Assembly: GCF_000620785.1 (NCBI RefSeq)
Contig: NZ_JIAI01000011.1
Coordinates: 124,001-188,000, forward strand
Direction of reading: 5' to 3'
Length of the DNA stretch: 64,000 nucleotides
DNA from: Actinospineispora acaciae DSM 45401
GTDB lineage: Bacteria > Actinomycetota > Actinomycetes > Mycobacteriales > Pseudonocardiaceae
The notes under the pieces were generated by a model. The model saw only the letters and a list, made by a program, of their open reading frames with translations, made no database searches and was not told the origin of the DNA. Below, piece after piece: positions 33,026 through 42,174 of the stretch. Position 1 is the stretch's first letter. The number at the start of each line of letters is the position of its first letter. Made by a program: the position numbers and the translations under genes.

Positions 33026-33108
33026 GCCGGGTTACGCTCCTCCATACCGGACTGCGAACGCATGTTCGATATGCTCCTCCGGGTCTCGCCGGATGGCAAC
33101 CACCGCCG

Positions 33109-33840
33109 TCAGCCCCAGGTCAGCTGGCCAACATCGCAGGTCGCCGGGTTCCCCGACCGCAGGCCCTTGTCGAGCGACACGAGCCGTTGGTCCGGGCCGC
33201 CGTGGGTGGCCGTCTCGTCCGGGTAGGTCGAGAGTCGGTCCATCTCGGCATTCGTCGCCGCCCGGAACCGCTCGATGTCCAGCCCGCCGGCCTCCGCCTC
33301 TTTGCGTGCCCACACCCCGGCGTAGCAGTCGGCCTGTGCCTCTCGCTCGTTCACCGTCGCGCCGGTCCGAGGATGCAGGAGGAACTGGACATGGTGGCCG
33401 CTCTCGTGGGCCATCGTGAAGGTCAGGACCACCTGGGCGACGGGGCCGTGGGCGTTGTGCACCGCATCGAGGTACCGGGTCGGGAGGTGGACGCCGCTGC
33501 GCGGACGGTAGAAGGCGCGGTCGGGTCCGCCGTCCTCGGTGCGCTCCTCGCCCACGGTGAGCCGCGCCTCGGTGTATCGGCCCCCGGTGGCACGGAACTC
33601 TCGGTCCCAGATCTGGTTGAGCTCGGTGTTCAGGCAGGCGGCGAACGTCCCGTCGTCGGGCTGCGACAGGCACGGCACCGGAGGCTTCGGTGTGGTCGCC
33701 GTTCGCGGCGGGGGGCGTGCGCACCCGGCGAGTACCAACACCATCAGCAGGAGGATCGCGGCCGCCGCTCGCACCCCCGTAGCGTCGCAGGCGGGGAGTG
33801 AGGTGCGCGCACGGTTTCGGCCGGTTTTGACAATCTCCAT
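33109..33840 (-). CDS. YpfJ-like neutral zinc metallopeptidase, lipoprotein
   Basis: A 243-residue protein with a lipoprotein signal peptide (AAAAILLLMVLVLAGC, lipobox Cys at about residue 40) and a YpfJ-type peptidase domain. TMAHESGHHVQFLLH holds HExxH, and NEREAQADCYAGVWA the third ligand region. It would be anchored outside the membrane. ATG 33840 is preferred; GTG 33864 is possible. It starts only 45 bp from the divergent PRTase gene, so the two promoters overlap. The partner substrate is unknown. Confidence 0.87.
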   Translation of the reverse strand: MEIVKTGRNRARTSLPACDATGVRAAAAILLLMVLVLAGCARPPPRTATTPKPPVPCLSQPDDGTFAACLNTELNQIWDREFRATGGRYTEARLTVGEERTEDGGPDRAFYRPRSGVHLPTRYLDAVHNAHGPVAQVVLTFTMAHESGHHVQFLLHPRTGATVNEREAQADCYAGVWARKEAEAGGLDIERFRAATNAEMDRLSTYPDETATHGGPDQRLVSLDKGLRSGNPATCDVGQLTWG

Positions 33841-33885
33841 CCGGACATGAGCGAGCCGTGACACGATGTAGCTTCACCGCATCCG

Positions 33886-34722
33886 ATGGAAGTCACGATG
33901 CATCGTGCTCAGCCATTTCGGCGGGATCGCCGAGGTAACCGGCTGGAAGGCTGGTGCAAGACGGATCGTATCGACGGTCACGATCTCTGGCTTCGCGGTA
34001 CGAACGAAATGATCGAGCAGGTCACGCGGGTGGCACCCGAATATCGGGCTGGGCGGGTTCCCGCTCGATCCGAGGCGGAATGGACACATGTGCTCCACTC
34101 GCCATCGCCAGTACGCGAGGACGCCACCGAGTTGTTGGAGCTTCTCTCCGAGGTGATCACGCTTCCCGCCACGGCCCACGTGCACGCCGCGATCGTCCTG
34201 GACTGGTACAAGCGGCCGACGGACGACCCCGACCCGACAACATGGCCCAATACCGAGGTCGGTGAGCTGGTCAGCCGAGGCAAGTACAACTACCGGACCC
34301 GGTCGCACCTGCAGGGAATGGTTGGGCGGGAGATCGTCGGTCGTATGTGCCGCGCCATCGGGCGCCACCCCGGGATTCGGGCGACCGATGTGGTCCTGGA
34401 TGTCCCGGGACACGACGCCGATCAGGTGTCGTTCGCGGGGCGGATGGCGGCGACGGTCGCCAGGGACGTGGAGAAACCCTTCATCAGGGTCATGGCGGGG
34501 AATTCGTTCAGACCGCCGGCCAAGTCGGCGGACCCCGAGGTGCGCGCCCAGGCGATTCGAGGCCGGTTCTCGGTAGGGGATTCGTTGAGCGGGATGACCG
34601 CACTGATAGTTGATGACGTATTTCGGTCGGGCGAGAGCATGCGGGAGACGGCCAGGGCCGCGGTCGTCGCCGGCGCGAGCCTGGTGTACGGGATATGCGC
34701 GGTGCGGACTATGCGGAGGTAG
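33886..34722 (+). CDS. ComF-like phosphoribosyltransferase-domain protein
   Basis: A 278-residue protein whose C-terminal half is a type I PRTase. TALIVDDVFRSGESMRETAR is the PRPP loop with acidic pair DD, and GICAVRT closes the sheet. The N-terminal half (about 1-130) has no family I recognise but contains TWPNTEVGELVSRGKYNYR, which seems characteristic. The ComF family works with DprA in natural transformation, and a DprA-like gene is nearby. It diverges from the metallopeptidase gene and its end overlaps a minus-strand small gene by 14 bases. Confidence 0.8.
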   Translation: MEVTMHRAQPFRRDRRGNRLEGWCKTDRIDGHDLWLRGTNEMIEQVTRVAPEYRAGRVPARSEAEWTHVLHSPSPVREDATELLELLSEVITLPATAHVHAAIVLDWYKRPTDDPDPTTWPNTEVGELVSRGKYNYRTRSHLQGMVGREIVGRMCRAIGRHPGIRATDVVLDVPGHDADQVSFAGRMAATVARDVEKPFIRVMAGNSFRPPAKSADPEVRAQAIRGRFSVGDSLSGMTALIVDDVFRSGESMRETARAAVVAGASLVYGICAVRTMRR

Positions 34723-35026
34723 CCCGGGGAAAGGACCAGTCGTCGTCCTCGGGCCTCGGCAGGCCTTGCGGCCAGGTCACCTTGATCAACTCTGACACGT
34801 CCTGGGCCACTCGGTCGACCAGTGCTCGGTCGGCGCGCATGTCATCGGCCAGCAGCGTCCGCAGCCGCCGGGCGAGGTCGCGGCCGTCGGGCTCGTTGTC
34901 CAGCCGCTCGGCCGCCGACGTCAGGACGGCGGCCCACCCCGGCTCCACGACACCGAATCGACGGAACGTCTCCACCACATCGCGCACCTCGCGGACCGCG
35001 GCGGCGACCGGCATCGGATCGTTCAC
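34709..35026 (-). CDS. small helical hypothetical protein
   Basis: A 105-residue protein, largely helical: VAAAVREVRDVVETFRRFGV, LARRLRTLLADDMRADRALV and an acidic C-terminus (PRPEDDDWSFP). GTG 35026 is chosen because GAGGAGG lies 5 bases upstream; the longer frame is Arg/Pro-rich and not coding-like. It is convergent with the PRTase gene. No family is recognised. It could belong functionally to the DprA/PRTase locus. Confidence 0.65.
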   Translation of the reverse strand: MNDPMPVAAAVREVRDVVETFRRFGVVEPGWAAVLTSAAERLDNEPDGRDLARRLRTLLADDMRADRALVDRVAQDVSELIKVTWPQGLPRPEDDDWSFPRATSA

Positions 35027-35109
35027 GCGAGCCTCCTCGTCGGATCTGTCCGGGTCGGTGCATCTCGTCCAACGAGCCGTACCGTCCGCGGGTGTGTCAC
35101 CGGACGGGC

Positions 35110-35754
35110 TCAGGCGTCGGGCAGGCCGAGGGCGCGGCGGAACAGCTGGCGGGTCGCGGCGGTCATCCGGTCGGGCGCGAGCGTGTCGTCGCGGTGCCAG
35201 ATGCGGTCGAACATCCTGTGCAGCGCGCTGCACAGGAGCATCGCGGTGAGCTCGGCGTCGGCGGTGTCGAACACGCCGTCGGCGATCCCGCCCCGGATCA
35301 GCGCGGTGAGGCTGTCCGCCAGGTCCGGGGCGCCGCCGCCCGGTGCGCGCTCGGCGGCCGCCGCGCCGTGGTCGGCGAGCAGCGGGTGGTGGAACAGGAC
35401 GTCGTGCAGTGCCCGCTCGGTGGGGTAGTCGGTCATCGCGGCGACCATCCAGGCGTCCAGGCGGTTGGACCAGTCGCCGCCGGCGTTGGCCACGGCGGTC
35501 TCGATCCGGGCGACCAGCTTGGCTTCCCAGTCGCGCTGGAGCGCGGCGAGCAGGTGTTCCTTGGACTCGAAGTGCAGGTAGAACGTGCCCTTGGCGACGC
35601 CGGCGCGGCGGGTGATCTGGTCCAGGGTGGCGGCGGGGACGCCTCGGTCCAGGAACACGGCGAGGCCGGCGTCGAGGAGGTCGCGGCGGCGCTCATCGGC
35701 GGGTTTGGTGCGGGGCGCGGGTGGTGAGGCCGCGCGCGAGCCAGCTCGGGGCAT
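35110..35754 (-). CDS. TetR/AcrR-family regulator of the ABC exporter operon
   Basis: A 214-residue regulator. The HTH is ATLDQITRRAGVAKGTFYLHF at about residues 42-62; a Pro/Arg N-terminal extension precedes it. The C-terminal domain carries LFHHPLLADHG and an AMLLCSALHRMFDRIW helix. It is divergent from two ABC exporter genes. A perfect palindrome lies 55 bp upstream, so it probably represses the operon until a toxic ligand binds. Confidence 0.92.
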   Translation of the reverse strand: MPRAGSRAASPPAPRTKPADERRRDLLDAGLAVFLDRGVPAATLDQITRRAGVAKGTFYLHFESKEHLLAALQRDWEAKLVARIETAVANAGGDWSNRLDAWMVAAMTDYPTERALHDVLFHHPLLADHGAAAAERAPGGGAPDLADSLTALIRGGIADGVFDTADAELTAMLLCSALHRMFDRIWHRDDTLAPDRMTAATRQLFRRALGLPDA

Positions 35755-35808
35755 GCCGGCAGGGTAACTCAGGTCACCGCTGACCGACGAGCAGTCACTT
35801 GCTACGAC

Positions 35809-35821
35809 TGACTGTCAGTCA
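35809..35821. promoter_or_regulatory. TetR operator TGACTG-T-CAGTCA
   Basis: A perfect 6-bp inverted repeat with a single-base centre. It falls between a TTGCTA -35-like box (35799-35804) and a TAAGTT -10-like box (35823-35828) that would drive the ABC exporter genes. TGACTGNCAGTCA is a common TetR operator shape. Confidence 0.65.
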
Positions 35822-35888
35822 TTAAGTTAGGGTCGGTTTACACGAGGACGGACCTGGGAGCGGCGATGGGTGAGCGGGCGGTGCCGCG

Positions 35889-37652
35889 GTGAGCGGGCGG
35901 GGGAACCCGGTGCTGGCGTTGGCGTCGGGGGTGTGGCCGTTCATCGCGGCCGGCACGGTGTTGCGGCTGGGCGTGTTGGCCAGCTACCTCGCGCAGGGGT
36001 TCCTGCTGGCGGGCGTGTTGGGCGGGCTGCTCGCGGGGCGGGGACTCGGCGAGCAGGTCGGGCCGCTGGTGTGGCTGGCGGCGCTGATCGTCGGGCGGAT
36101 GGTGCTGCTGTGGGCGGTCGCGGTGGTCGCGCAGCTCACCGGCGCGGCCACCACGGAGCGGCTGCGGGCGCGGGCGTTCGGCAAGCTCGCCGAGCTGGGG
36201 CCGGCGCACACGGCGGGCGCGCGCACCGGGGCGATCAGGGAGGCGCTGGTCGACGGCGTGGAGGCGCTGGAGGGCTACTACGGCTCGTACCTGCCGTCGC
36301 TGATCGCCGGCATCGCCGCGCCGGTCACGGTGGTCGTCCTGCTGGGAGTTCGGGACGGCTGGCTGGCGGTGCTGGTGGCGGCGTTCGCGGTGGGCGCGCT
36401 GGTGCTGCCGCCGCTGTGGAGCCGTCCGCTCAAGGCCAGGGGCAAGGAGCGGATGGACGCCTACCTCGGGCTGGGCGCGGAGTTCCTGGACACGCTGCAG
36501 GGCATGGTCACGCTCAAGGCGTTCGGCGCGGCCGGGCAGCGGCGCCGCGAGCTGGCCACCACCTCGGACCGGCTGATCAAGCAGTGGAACCGGGAGATGG
36601 CCGTCGCGCTGGTCACCGGGGGGATCTACGCTCTGGCCATCACCGGTGGCCTGGCCGCCGTGGCCACCACGGCCGCCGTCCGGGTGGCCGAGGGCGGGCT
36701 CGCGGTGGGCACCATGTTCCTGGCGCTGTTCCTGGGCAGGGAGGCGCTGCGGCCGATCGGCGTGCTGGCCGGGGCGTTCCACGCGACCTACGCCGCCAAC
36801 GACGCCGCGCGCCGCATCCGCGAGCTGCTGGCGACCGAACCGCCCGCTCCGCCGGTGCCCGGGGGCGGTCCGGTTTCGGTTCCGAGGGCGTCGGTGTCGT
36901 TCCAGGGCGTCAGCTTCGGCTACCCGAGCGCGGACGGCGGCGCCCGGATCCCGGTCCTGGAGGACTTCGACCTGGAGATCGAGCCCGGGGCCACGGTGGC
37001 CGTCGTCGGTGCGTCCGGCGCCGGCAAGACGACGGTGGCCTCGCTGCTGCTGCGGTTCATCGACCCGGACAGCGGCGCGGTGCGCATCGGCGGGCGCGAC
37101 CTGCGGGAGATCCCGTCCGACCGGCTGCGCCAGCTGGTGGCGCTGGTCGCCCAGGACACCTACCTGTTCGGCACCACCGTGCGGGAGAACCTGCTGATGG
37201 CGCGGCCGGGCGCGAGCACAGAAGAGATCGAGGCGGCGGCCGCCGCGGCGAACATCCACGAGTCCATCGTGAAGCTGCCCGACGGCTACGACACCGTGCT
37301 CGGCGAGCGCGGGCTGGGGCTGTCCGGCGGGCAGCGGCAGCGGCTGGCCATCGCGCGGGCGCTGCTCGCGGACACCCCGATCCTGGTGCTGGACGAGGCC
37401 ACCGCGAGCGTGGACGCGGCCACCGAGGCGAGCATCACCGCCGCGCTGGACCGGGTCACCGCGCAGCGCACCACCCTGGTCATCGCGCACCGGCTGTCCA
37501 CTGTCCGCCACGCCGACCAGATAGTCGTGCTGGACGGCGGCCGGATCGTCGAGGCCGGCACACACGAGGAGCTGATGGCCCTCGGCGGCGCGTACGCCCG
37601 CCTGGTCGCGGCACAGGACGTCCACGACACCGCGGAGGTACCCGTCCGATGA
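35889..37652 (+). CDS. ABC exporter half-transporter 1 (permease-ATPase fusion)
   Basis: A 587-residue exporter. Six hydrophobic helices occupy about residues 10-300, and the nucleotide-binding domain begins near 340 with VAVVGASGAGKTTVASLLL (Walker A). LSGGQRQRLAIARALLADTP is the signature and ILVLDEATASVDAATEAS the Walker B with catalytic Glu. It resembles CydD-type subunits. The stop overlaps the start of the second subunit (ATGA), implying an equimolar heterodimer. Substrate unknown: a cytotoxic compound or a thiol. Confidence 0.93.
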   Translation: MSGRGNPVLALASGVWPFIAAGTVLRLGVLASYLAQGFLLAGVLGGLLAGRGLGEQVGPLVWLAALIVGRMVLLWAVAVVAQLTGAATTERLRARAFGKLAELGPAHTAGARTGAIREALVDGVEALEGYYGSYLPSLIAGIAAPVTVVVLLGVRDGWLAVLVAAFAVGALVLPPLWSRPLKARGKERMDAYLGLGAEFLDTLQGMVTLKAFGAAGQRRRELATTSDRLIKQWNREMAVALVTGGIYALAITGGLAAVATTAAVRVAEGGLAVGTMFLALFLGREALRPIGVLAGAFHATYAANDAARRIRELLATEPPAPPVPGGGPVSVPRASVSFQGVSFGYPSADGGARIPVLEDFDLEIEPGATVAVVGASGAGKTTVASLLLRFIDPDSGAVRIGGRDLREIPSDRLRQLVALVAQDTYLFGTTVRENLLMARPGASTEEIEAAAAAANIHESIVKLPDGYDTVLGERGLGLSGGQRQRLAIARALLADTPILVLDEATASVDAATEASITAALDRVTAQRTTLVIAHRLSTVRHADQIVVLDGGRIVEAGTHEELMALGGAYARLVAAQDVHDTAEVPVR

Positions 37653-39406
37653 CTCCGATGACCGAGTCCAAGCGCCCGCTGCTCACCGTGCTCGGGCAGC
37701 TGCGCGCCGGCCGGCCCGCGCTGGTCGCCGCGCTGCTCGGGGCGTTGGCCGAGAACGGCGGCGCGATAGTGGCCGGCGCCGCCACCGGCTGGCTGGCCGG
37801 CGCCGCCGCGGTGGGGCGCCCGGTCGGCGAGCTGTATCCGGCCGTGGCCGTCGTCATCGTGGCCGTGCTGGTGTCCGCGATCGGCAACTGGGCGCTCGGC
37901 CAGTTCGGGCACGCGTTCGCGTTCCGCTCGCAGGCCGAGCTGCGGCTGAAGCTGTTCGACGCGCTGCACCGGGCGGCGCCCCGGGAGATGCACGGCCGGC
38001 GCACCGGCGACATGGCCTCGGTGGTGATGGGCGACGTGGACGCGCTGGAGGGGTTCTTCGCCCACCTCGGCATCGGCGCCTCGGTGGCCGCACTGACCGG
38101 GGCCGCCAGCGTGGGCGCGCTGGCCGCCATCGACCCGGTGCTGGTGCCGATCGCGGTGGTCGGGATGCTCGCGGCGGCGGTGGCGCCGACCTGGCTGGCC
38201 CGGCTGGGCAAGCGGCGCGCGCGGCGGCTGCGCGAGGAGGTCGGCGCGGTCAACGCGGACGTGGTGGACGGCGTGCAGGGGCTGCGCGAGCTGCTGGTGT
38301 TCGGCCACACCGGGCCGTGGTACCGGCGGATCGCGTCCGGCACCGAGCGGCTGCGGCGCTACCGGCTCGCGCACGCGCACGCCACCGGCCTGCAGGACGC
38401 GGTGACCGAGGCGCTGGTCGCGGTGACCACGGTGGCGGTGCTGGTCGCCGTGCTCGGGCTGGTCTCCGCCGGGCGGCTGGACCTGCCCGCCGGCGCGCTC
38501 GCGCTCACCCTGGTGATCGCCGCCCTGACCCCGGTGACCGCCGCCGTCGGCATGGCCGGCACGCTCGCCCCGCTGCGCGCCTCCGCCCGCCGGGTGCTGG
38601 AGCTGCTCTCGCTCGTGGACGGCTCGCACGGTGATGGCGGTGTCCCGGGAGTGGCGCGGCCGCGAGGTGGCGCGGTCAGGTTCGAGGGCGTGAGCTTCGG
38701 GTATCCGGGCCGGGATGACGTGCTGCGGGGCGTCGACTTCGAGATCCCGGCCGGTCAGACGGTCGCGCTGGTCGGAAGCTCGGGCGCCGGCAAGACCACG
38801 TGCGTGAACCTGCTGCTGCGGTTCTGGGACCCGGACAGCGGGCGGATCACCGTGGACGGCACGGACCTGCGCGAGCTGCCGGCCGACCAGGTGCACAAGG
38901 TGGTCACCGTGGTGCCGCAGGAGGTGTACCTGTTCGCCGGCACCGTCGCGTCCAACCTGCGGCTCGCGCGGCCGGACGCCACCGACGCCGAGCTGGAGCG
39001 GGCCGCCGTGGCCGCCGCCGCGCACGGGTTCATCAGCGAGCTGCCGGGTGGCTACGACACGCCGGTCGGCGAGCGCGGCGCGCTGCTCTCCGGCGGGCAG
39101 CGCCAGCGGCTGACCATCGCCCGTGCGCTGCTCGCGGACACCCCGATCCTGGTGCTGGACGAGGCCGCCTCCAACCTGGACGCGGAGAACGAGCGGGTGG
39201 TGCAGCGCGCGCTGCGGGCCGCCCGCCAGGGCCGCACCACGCTGATCGTGGCGCACCGGTTGTCCACCATCCGCGCGGCCGACCGGATCGTGGTGCTGGA
39301 CGGCGGCCGCGTGGTGGAGACCGGAACGCATGACGAGCTGCTCACGCGCGGCGGCGACTACGCGGAGCTGATCACCCATCAGACCGACGAGGCGGCGCGT
39401 GTCTAG
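37649..39406 (+). CDS. ABC exporter half-transporter 2 (permease-ATPase fusion)
   Basis: A 585-residue partner of the previous gene, starting at ATG 37649 inside its stop. Membrane domain about 15-300; nucleotide-binding domain with VALVGSSGAGKTTCVNLLLR, signature LLSGGQRQRLTIARALLADT and Walker B ILVLDEAASNLDAENERV. Both ATP sites look canonical, unlike many heterodimers with one degenerate site. An MFS gene follows 9 bp later in the same operon. Confidence 0.93.
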   Translation: MTPMTESKRPLLTVLGQLRAGRPALVAALLGALAENGGAIVAGAATGWLAGAAAVGRPVGELYPAVAVVIVAVLVSAIGNWALGQFGHAFAFRSQAELRLKLFDALHRAAPREMHGRRTGDMASVVMGDVDALEGFFAHLGIGASVAALTGAASVGALAAIDPVLVPIAVVGMLAAAVAPTWLARLGKRRARRLREEVGAVNADVVDGVQGLRELLVFGHTGPWYRRIASGTERLRRYRLAHAHATGLQDAVTEALVAVTTVAVLVAVLGLVSAGRLDLPAGALALTLVIAALTPVTAAVGMAGTLAPLRASARRVLELLSLVDGSHGDGGVPGVARPRGGAVRFEGVSFGYPGRDDVLRGVDFEIPAGQTVALVGSSGAGKTTCVNLLLRFWDPDSGRITVDGTDLRELPADQVHKVVTVVPQEVYLFAGTVASNLRLARPDATDAELERAAVAAAAHGFISELPGGYDTPVGERGALLSGGQRQRLTIARALLADTPILVLDEAASNLDAENERVVQRALRAARQGRTTLIVAHRLSTIRAADRIVVLDGGRVVETGTHDELLTRGGDYAELITHQTDEAARV

Positions 39407-39415
39407 TCTCGGGCG

Positions 39416-40609
39416 GTGCGGAAGAGCTGGATCGCGTTGTTGGTGGCGTTGGGTATCGACAACTTCGGTTCGGGGCTGTTCCTGCCGTTGACGCTGGTGT
39501 TCGTCACGCGGGTGGTGGGGTTGCCGCTGGCGGTGGCGGGTACGGCGGTCACCGTGGGCACGGTGGCCGGGCTCGCGGCGCCACCGCTGGCCGGGCGGCT
39601 GGTGGACCGGCTGGGCGCGCGGGCGGTCGTGGTCATCGCGCAGTTGTTGCAGGCGGGCGGGGCGGCGGCGTACCTGGCGGCGGACGGGGTGGCGCTGGTG
39701 GTGACGGCGGCGGTGCTGTTCGCGTCCGGCCAGCAGGCGTTCTACAGCGCGCTGTTCGCGCTGATCGCGGACGTGGCGGGGGACGGGCCGAAGGACCGGG
39801 CGTTCACCGTGGCGAACATGGTGCGCGGCGCGACCTTCGGGTTCGGGGCGCTGGTGGTGGCCGGACTGCTGACCGGCGCCGGCCCGGTCGGCTACCGGGT
39901 GGCCATCGGTGTCGACGCGGTGAGCTTCCTGGTCGCCGCCGCGCTGCTGGCGTTCTGGCTGCGGGTGCCGCCGCCTGTGCCGCCACGGCCCTCGGCGGCC
40001 GCCCCGGTGCGTGGCGTGCTGCGTGACCGTCCGTACCTCGGCCTGATCGCGATCACCACGATGTTCGCCCTGGCGTCCGACTTCTTCCTGGTCGGCGTGC
40101 CGGTGTACGCCCTGGAGATCCTGCACGCGCCGCCGTGGCTGCCCGGCGCGATCCTGGCCCTGCTCACGGTGATCACCAGCACCGCCGGCACCGTGGTACT
40201 GCGGGCGACCGGCCGGCTGTCCCGCCCCGCCGCCATCGGCCTGGCCGCCGCGATCGTGGCCGTCTGGTGCGCCGCGAGCGCCGCCGCGTTGCTGCTCCCG
40301 GCCGGCGTCAGGCCGCCGTACCTGGTGGCCTGCACGCTGATCGTGGCCGCCGCGACCCTGGTCTCCAGCGGCCGGGCCAACGCCCTCGCGGAGGCCGCCG
40401 CGCCCCGGGAGGCGCGCGGGCGCTACCTCGCGGCGTTCCAGTACGCGTTCACGGTGGCCGGCGTGATCGCCCCCGGGGTGGTCGCGCTGTTCTCCGTGGC
40501 CGCCTGGCTGCCGTGGCTGCTGGTCGCGGCGGCCGCCCTGCTCAGCGCCGGCCTGCTGCGCTGGGTGGCGCCCCGGCTGCCCGCGCACGCGGTCATGACG
40601 CCGGCGTGA
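39416..40609 (+). CDS. MFS transporter
   Basis: A 397-residue, 12-helix transporter. The first helices include LTLVFVTRVVGLPLAVAGTA, LAGRLVDRLGARAVVVIAQL (motif A-like) and ANMVRGATFGFGALVVAGLL. It is in the operon of the two ABC genes under the TetR regulator and starts with GTG 39416. Its stop overlaps the convergent NmrA-like gene by 17 bases. The substrate is unknown. Confidence 0.88.
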   Translation: MRKSWIALLVALGIDNFGSGLFLPLTLVFVTRVVGLPLAVAGTAVTVGTVAGLAAPPLAGRLVDRLGARAVVVIAQLLQAGGAAAYLAADGVALVVTAAVLFASGQQAFYSALFALIADVAGDGPKDRAFTVANMVRGATFGFGALVVAGLLTGAGPVGYRVAIGVDAVSFLVAAALLAFWLRVPPPVPPRPSAAAPVRGVLRDRPYLGLIAITTMFALASDFFLVGVPVYALEILHAPPWLPGAILALLTVITSTAGTVVLRATGRLSRPAAIGLAAAIVAVWCAASAAALLLPAGVRPPYLVACTLIVAAATLVSSGRANALAEAAAPREARGRYLAAFQYAFTVAGVIAPGVVALFSVAAWLPWLLVAAAALLSAGLLRWVAPRLPAHAVMTPA

Positions 40610-41513
40610 ACACGTCCCGCTGCTCGGCCAGGAACTCGCGCAGCGAGGTGGGCGGCGCGCCGGTGATCCGCTCGATGCTCTCGGACACCCGGAACTCCGC
40701 CCGTTCCTCCGTCGGCGTTTCGCGCAGCCGCCGCCAGAGGTGGCTGAGGTGCTCCGCCGCCGTCGGGTTCATCCCGCCGGCGGACACCGCGCTCACCCAC
40801 TGCTCGTCGGTGATCTCCCGGTAGCGCACCGGCCGGCCCAGCGCGTCGCGGTACGCCTCGGCGATCTCGCCGACCGTCACCACCGTTCCGATCAACGGCA
40901 GCACCGTGCCGTTCGGCTGCGCCGGCCCGGTGAGCAGCCCGGCCGCCACCCTGGCCACGTCCACCGCGCCGATCATCGCGACGGTCGTCGTCTCCGGACC
41001 CCACGGCAGCCGGATCTCCCCGGCGCTGGCCACGCTGGTCCGGGTCAGCGCCCGGAGGTTCTCGTAGAACACGGTGGCGTCCAGATGCACCGCCCCGACC
41101 CCCGCCCAGTCGAACACCTGCTCGGACAGCCAGTGCCGGCGCTGGTGCGGGGTCCGGTGCTCGCCGGTGCGCCTGATCAGCTGGGACAGGTTCACCACCA
41201 GCTCGCTGCCGGCCTCGCGGGCCGCCGAGGCGAACGTGGCCGTGGCGCCCATCAGCCCGTCCTGCACCGGGAACGTGAAGTACGACCGCCGCACCCCGTC
41301 CATGGCCTCGGCGACCGACACCGGGTCCAACAGGTCGCCTTTCACGACCTCGGCGCCGAGCGCGCGCAGCCGGTCCGACCGCTCATCCAGGGTGTGCACC
41401 AGCGCGCGTACCGCGTGCCCGCGCTCGCGCAGCAGCCGCGTCACGTGGTATCCCGTCGAGCCCTGCCGTCCGCCCGCCGCCCCGGTGACCAGGATCGTCT
41501 CATTAAGTTTCAT
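40593..41513 (-). CDS. NmrA-like NAD(P)-binding protein
   Basis: A 306-residue atypical SDR. The N-terminus TILVTGAAGGRQGSTGYHV has a variant dinucleotide motif, followed by LRALGAEVVKGDLLDPVSVA and YFTFPVQDG. Members are NADPH-dependent quinone or azo reductases, or redox sensors. ATG 41513 (MKLNET) is chosen over 41552. Two palindromes at 41524-41554 lie directly upstream, so it is regulated, but no regulator gene is adjacent. Confidence 0.87.
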   Translation of the reverse strand: MKLNETILVTGAAGGRQGSTGYHVTRLLRERGHAVRALVHTLDERSDRLRALGAEVVKGDLLDPVSVAEAMDGVRRSYFTFPVQDGLMGATATFASAAREAGSELVVNLSQLIRRTGEHRTPHQRRHWLSEQVFDWAGVGAVHLDATVFYENLRALTRTSVASAGEIRLPWGPETTTVAMIGAVDVARVAAGLLTGPAQPNGTVLPLIGTVVTVGEIAEAYRDALGRPVRYREITDEQWVSAVSAGGMNPTAAEHLSHLWRRLRETPTEERAEFRVSESIERITGAPPTSLREFLAEQRDVFTPAS

Positions 41514-41523
41514 CACAAAACGG

Positions 41524-41554
41524 ACTCTGCCAGAGTGAGTCGCGTGACGCAACT
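41524..41554. promoter_or_regulatory. two adjacent palindromes before the NmrA-like gene
   Basis: ACTCTG-C-CAGAGT (41524-41536) is perfect. AGTCGCGT-G-ACGCAACT (41538-41554) matches at 7 of 8 pairs. They sit 11-41 bp upstream of the NmrA-like start. Similar sites precede NmrA-type genes controlled by HxlR or TetR regulators, as I recall. Confidence 0.5.
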
Positions 41555-41571
41555 AACTCTCGGGGGCGAGA

Positions 41572-42174
41572 TCAGCAGCAGCCGTCGCCGCGCCAGGCCC
41601 GGCGGCCCTCGTTGACGGCCACGCCGGCGATCACCAGTGCGACGACCGGGTCGGCCCAGCTCAGCCCGAACAGCTCGTTGAGCGCGAGGCCGACCAGCAG
41701 CACGGCCGAGAGGTAGGTGCACAACATCGTCTGCTTGGAGTCCGCGACCGCGCTGGCCGACCCGAGCTCGCGCCCCGCCCGCCGCTGCGCCGTGGACAGC
41801 ACCGGCATGACCAGCAACGACACCGCCGCTAGCACGATCCCGACGGTGGACGGCCGCGCCTCGGTGGCCCCCAGCAGCGCCCGCGCCGACTCCACCGCCA
41901 GGTAGCCGGCGAGCGCGAAGAAGGACACCGCGATCACCCGCAGCGCGGTGCGTTCGCGCGCCTCGGGGTCCGTACCGGAGAACTGCCAGGCCACCGCCGC
42001 CGCCGAGGTGACCTCGATCGCGGAGTCCAACCCGAAGCCGACCAGTGCCGTCGAGGAGGCCGCCGCCCCGGCGCTGACCGCCACGACCGCCTCGGCCACG
42101 TTGTAGCCGATCGTGCCGGCGACCAGCCACCTGATCCGCCTTGTCAGTTGGGTTTGGCGCGCGTCCGTGGTCAT
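41572..42174 (-). CDS. CDF-type cation transporter
   Basis: A 200-residue membrane protein with about five or six hydrophobic helices. IGYNVAEAVVAVSAGAAASS and GFGLDSAIEVTSAAAVAWQF carry the metal-site Asp of the cation diffusion facilitator type (FGLDSxxE). It is shorter than usual and lacks the C-terminal cytosolic domain; it ends in a CC pair. ATG 42174 overlaps the ArsR stop (ATGA). It is likely controlled by that metal sensor and exports Cd, Zn or Pb. Confidence 0.88.
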   Translation of the reverse strand: MTTDARQTQLTRRIRWLVAGTIGYNVAEAVVAVSAGAAASSTALVGFGLDSAIEVTSAAAVAWQFSGTDPEARERTALRVIAVSFFALAGYLAVESARALLGATEARPSTVGIVLAAVSLLVMPVLSTAQRRAGRELGSASAVADSKQTMLCTYLSAVLLVGLALNELFGLSWADPVVALVIAGVAVNEGRRAWRGDGCC

